Positions 63,949-64,000 of a DNA stretch of 64,000 nucleotides are shown here, piece after piece (the first letter of the stretch is position 1; each line of letters begins with the position of its first letter). The DNA is taken from NCBI GenBank assembly GCA_949296645.1, contig CASFPH010000011.1, positions 19,864 to 83,863 of the forward strand. Direction: 5' to 3'. Position numbers and translations under genes: made by a program. This DNA is from an uncultured Bacteroidales bacterium (GTDB lineage: Bacteria; Bacteroidota; Bacteroidia; Bacteroidales; UBA932). Below the pieces are notes generated by a model. The model was not told the DNA's origin and did not search any database. It saw only the letters and a program-made list of their open reading frames with translations.

Positions 63949-64000
63949 TATCTTCGCGACAAAAAGGAAAGATGCTTACACGAGAAGAAATCGCAGAGAT
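63949..64000 (+). CDS. Possible gene start at the right edge (partial)
   Basis: A -7-like TATCTTCG (63949-63956), a purine-rich stretch (AAAAAGGAAAG) and an ATG at 63972 followed by LTREEIAE in frame to the edge. Identity unknown; the first nine codons cannot be assigned. Confidence 0.35.

Noticed and set aside
63709..63962. Open frames on both strands through the CRISPR array
   Set aside because: They consist of translated repeats (same peptide every 77-78 nt) and are artefacts of the array.

Overview
The window looks like a chromosomal segment of a Bacteroidales (Bacteroidota) bacterium, probably gut-associated. The evidence is Bacteroidota-type promoters (-33 TTTG/TTG, about 20 bp, -7 TAnnTTTG or TAnnTTCG), weak or absent Shine-Dalgarno signals, protein families typical of the phylum (DUF4369/TlpA lipoprotein, M64 and M49-like lipoproteins, BlaI/BlaR1 pair, SO_0444 exporter), a choloylglycine hydrolase, and a type II-C CRISPR system with long (48-nt) repeats of the kind seen in Bacteroidota. 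The genus cannot be named from sequence alone.

Layout. 1-9 kb: NAD(P)H-hydrate repair enzyme (cut by the left edge), HMA-AraC regulator with Cu/Zn exporter, YbaK, 5-formyl-THF cyclo-ligase, SGNH hydrolase, Ca2+/Na+ antiporter, nucleobase permease, M49-like metallohydrolase, tRNA-Leu(CAG). 9-24 kb: transaldolase, a broken MFS gene, an operon of alcohol dehydrogenase, RluA-type synthase and AAA ATPase, a TlpA-like lipoprotein, C-S lyase, a broken ppk1 beside intact ppx, an AGCS symporter, an unusual M64 peptidase fusion and a bile-salt/penicillin V hydrolase. 24-31 kb: GNAT, two membrane proteins of unknown role, DUF554, purF, purC, an oxyR remnant and a 246-bp tandem repeat block. 31-37 kb: small membrane proteins and a Ser/Thr kinase cassette, a broken DMT transporter and a winged-helix regulator pair. 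37-45 kb: BlaI/BlaR1, CDF exporter, HAD phosphatase, alpha/beta hydrolase, MATE pump, a 52-aa YqaE/Pmp3 protein, a 2-hydroxyacid dehydrogenase and a Nudix gene with an internal stop. 45-57 kb: a 1,197-aa DUF4062-STAND-repeat protein, DUF2752/CD225/TM2 membrane proteins, a DPP-IV-like peptidase, two lipoproteins, YaaA, a TIR-domain protein and a truncated Nudix regulator. 57.4-64 kb: a compact CRISPR-Cas II-C locus: tracrRNA (minus strand), cas9, cas1, cas2 and a short array.

How the parts work together. The cas9-cas1-cas2 genes overlap by ATGA and are read rightward. A tracrRNA with its own promoter is read leftward from the cas9 upstream region, and its anti-repeat fixes the array as leftward-transcribed. 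In that orientation every full repeat contains a Bacteroidota-type promoter (GTTG, 20 nt, TACCTTTG), so each spacer may have its own start, as in Neisseria II-C arrays but with a different promoter signature. This is the most interesting observation here. Other striking features are gene decay (three genes with internal deletions, one nonsense-interrupted gene, two truncated remnants), the 246-bp tandem repeat with a compensatory stem change, and the STAND and TIR proteins near the CRISPR locus, which may be defence genes.
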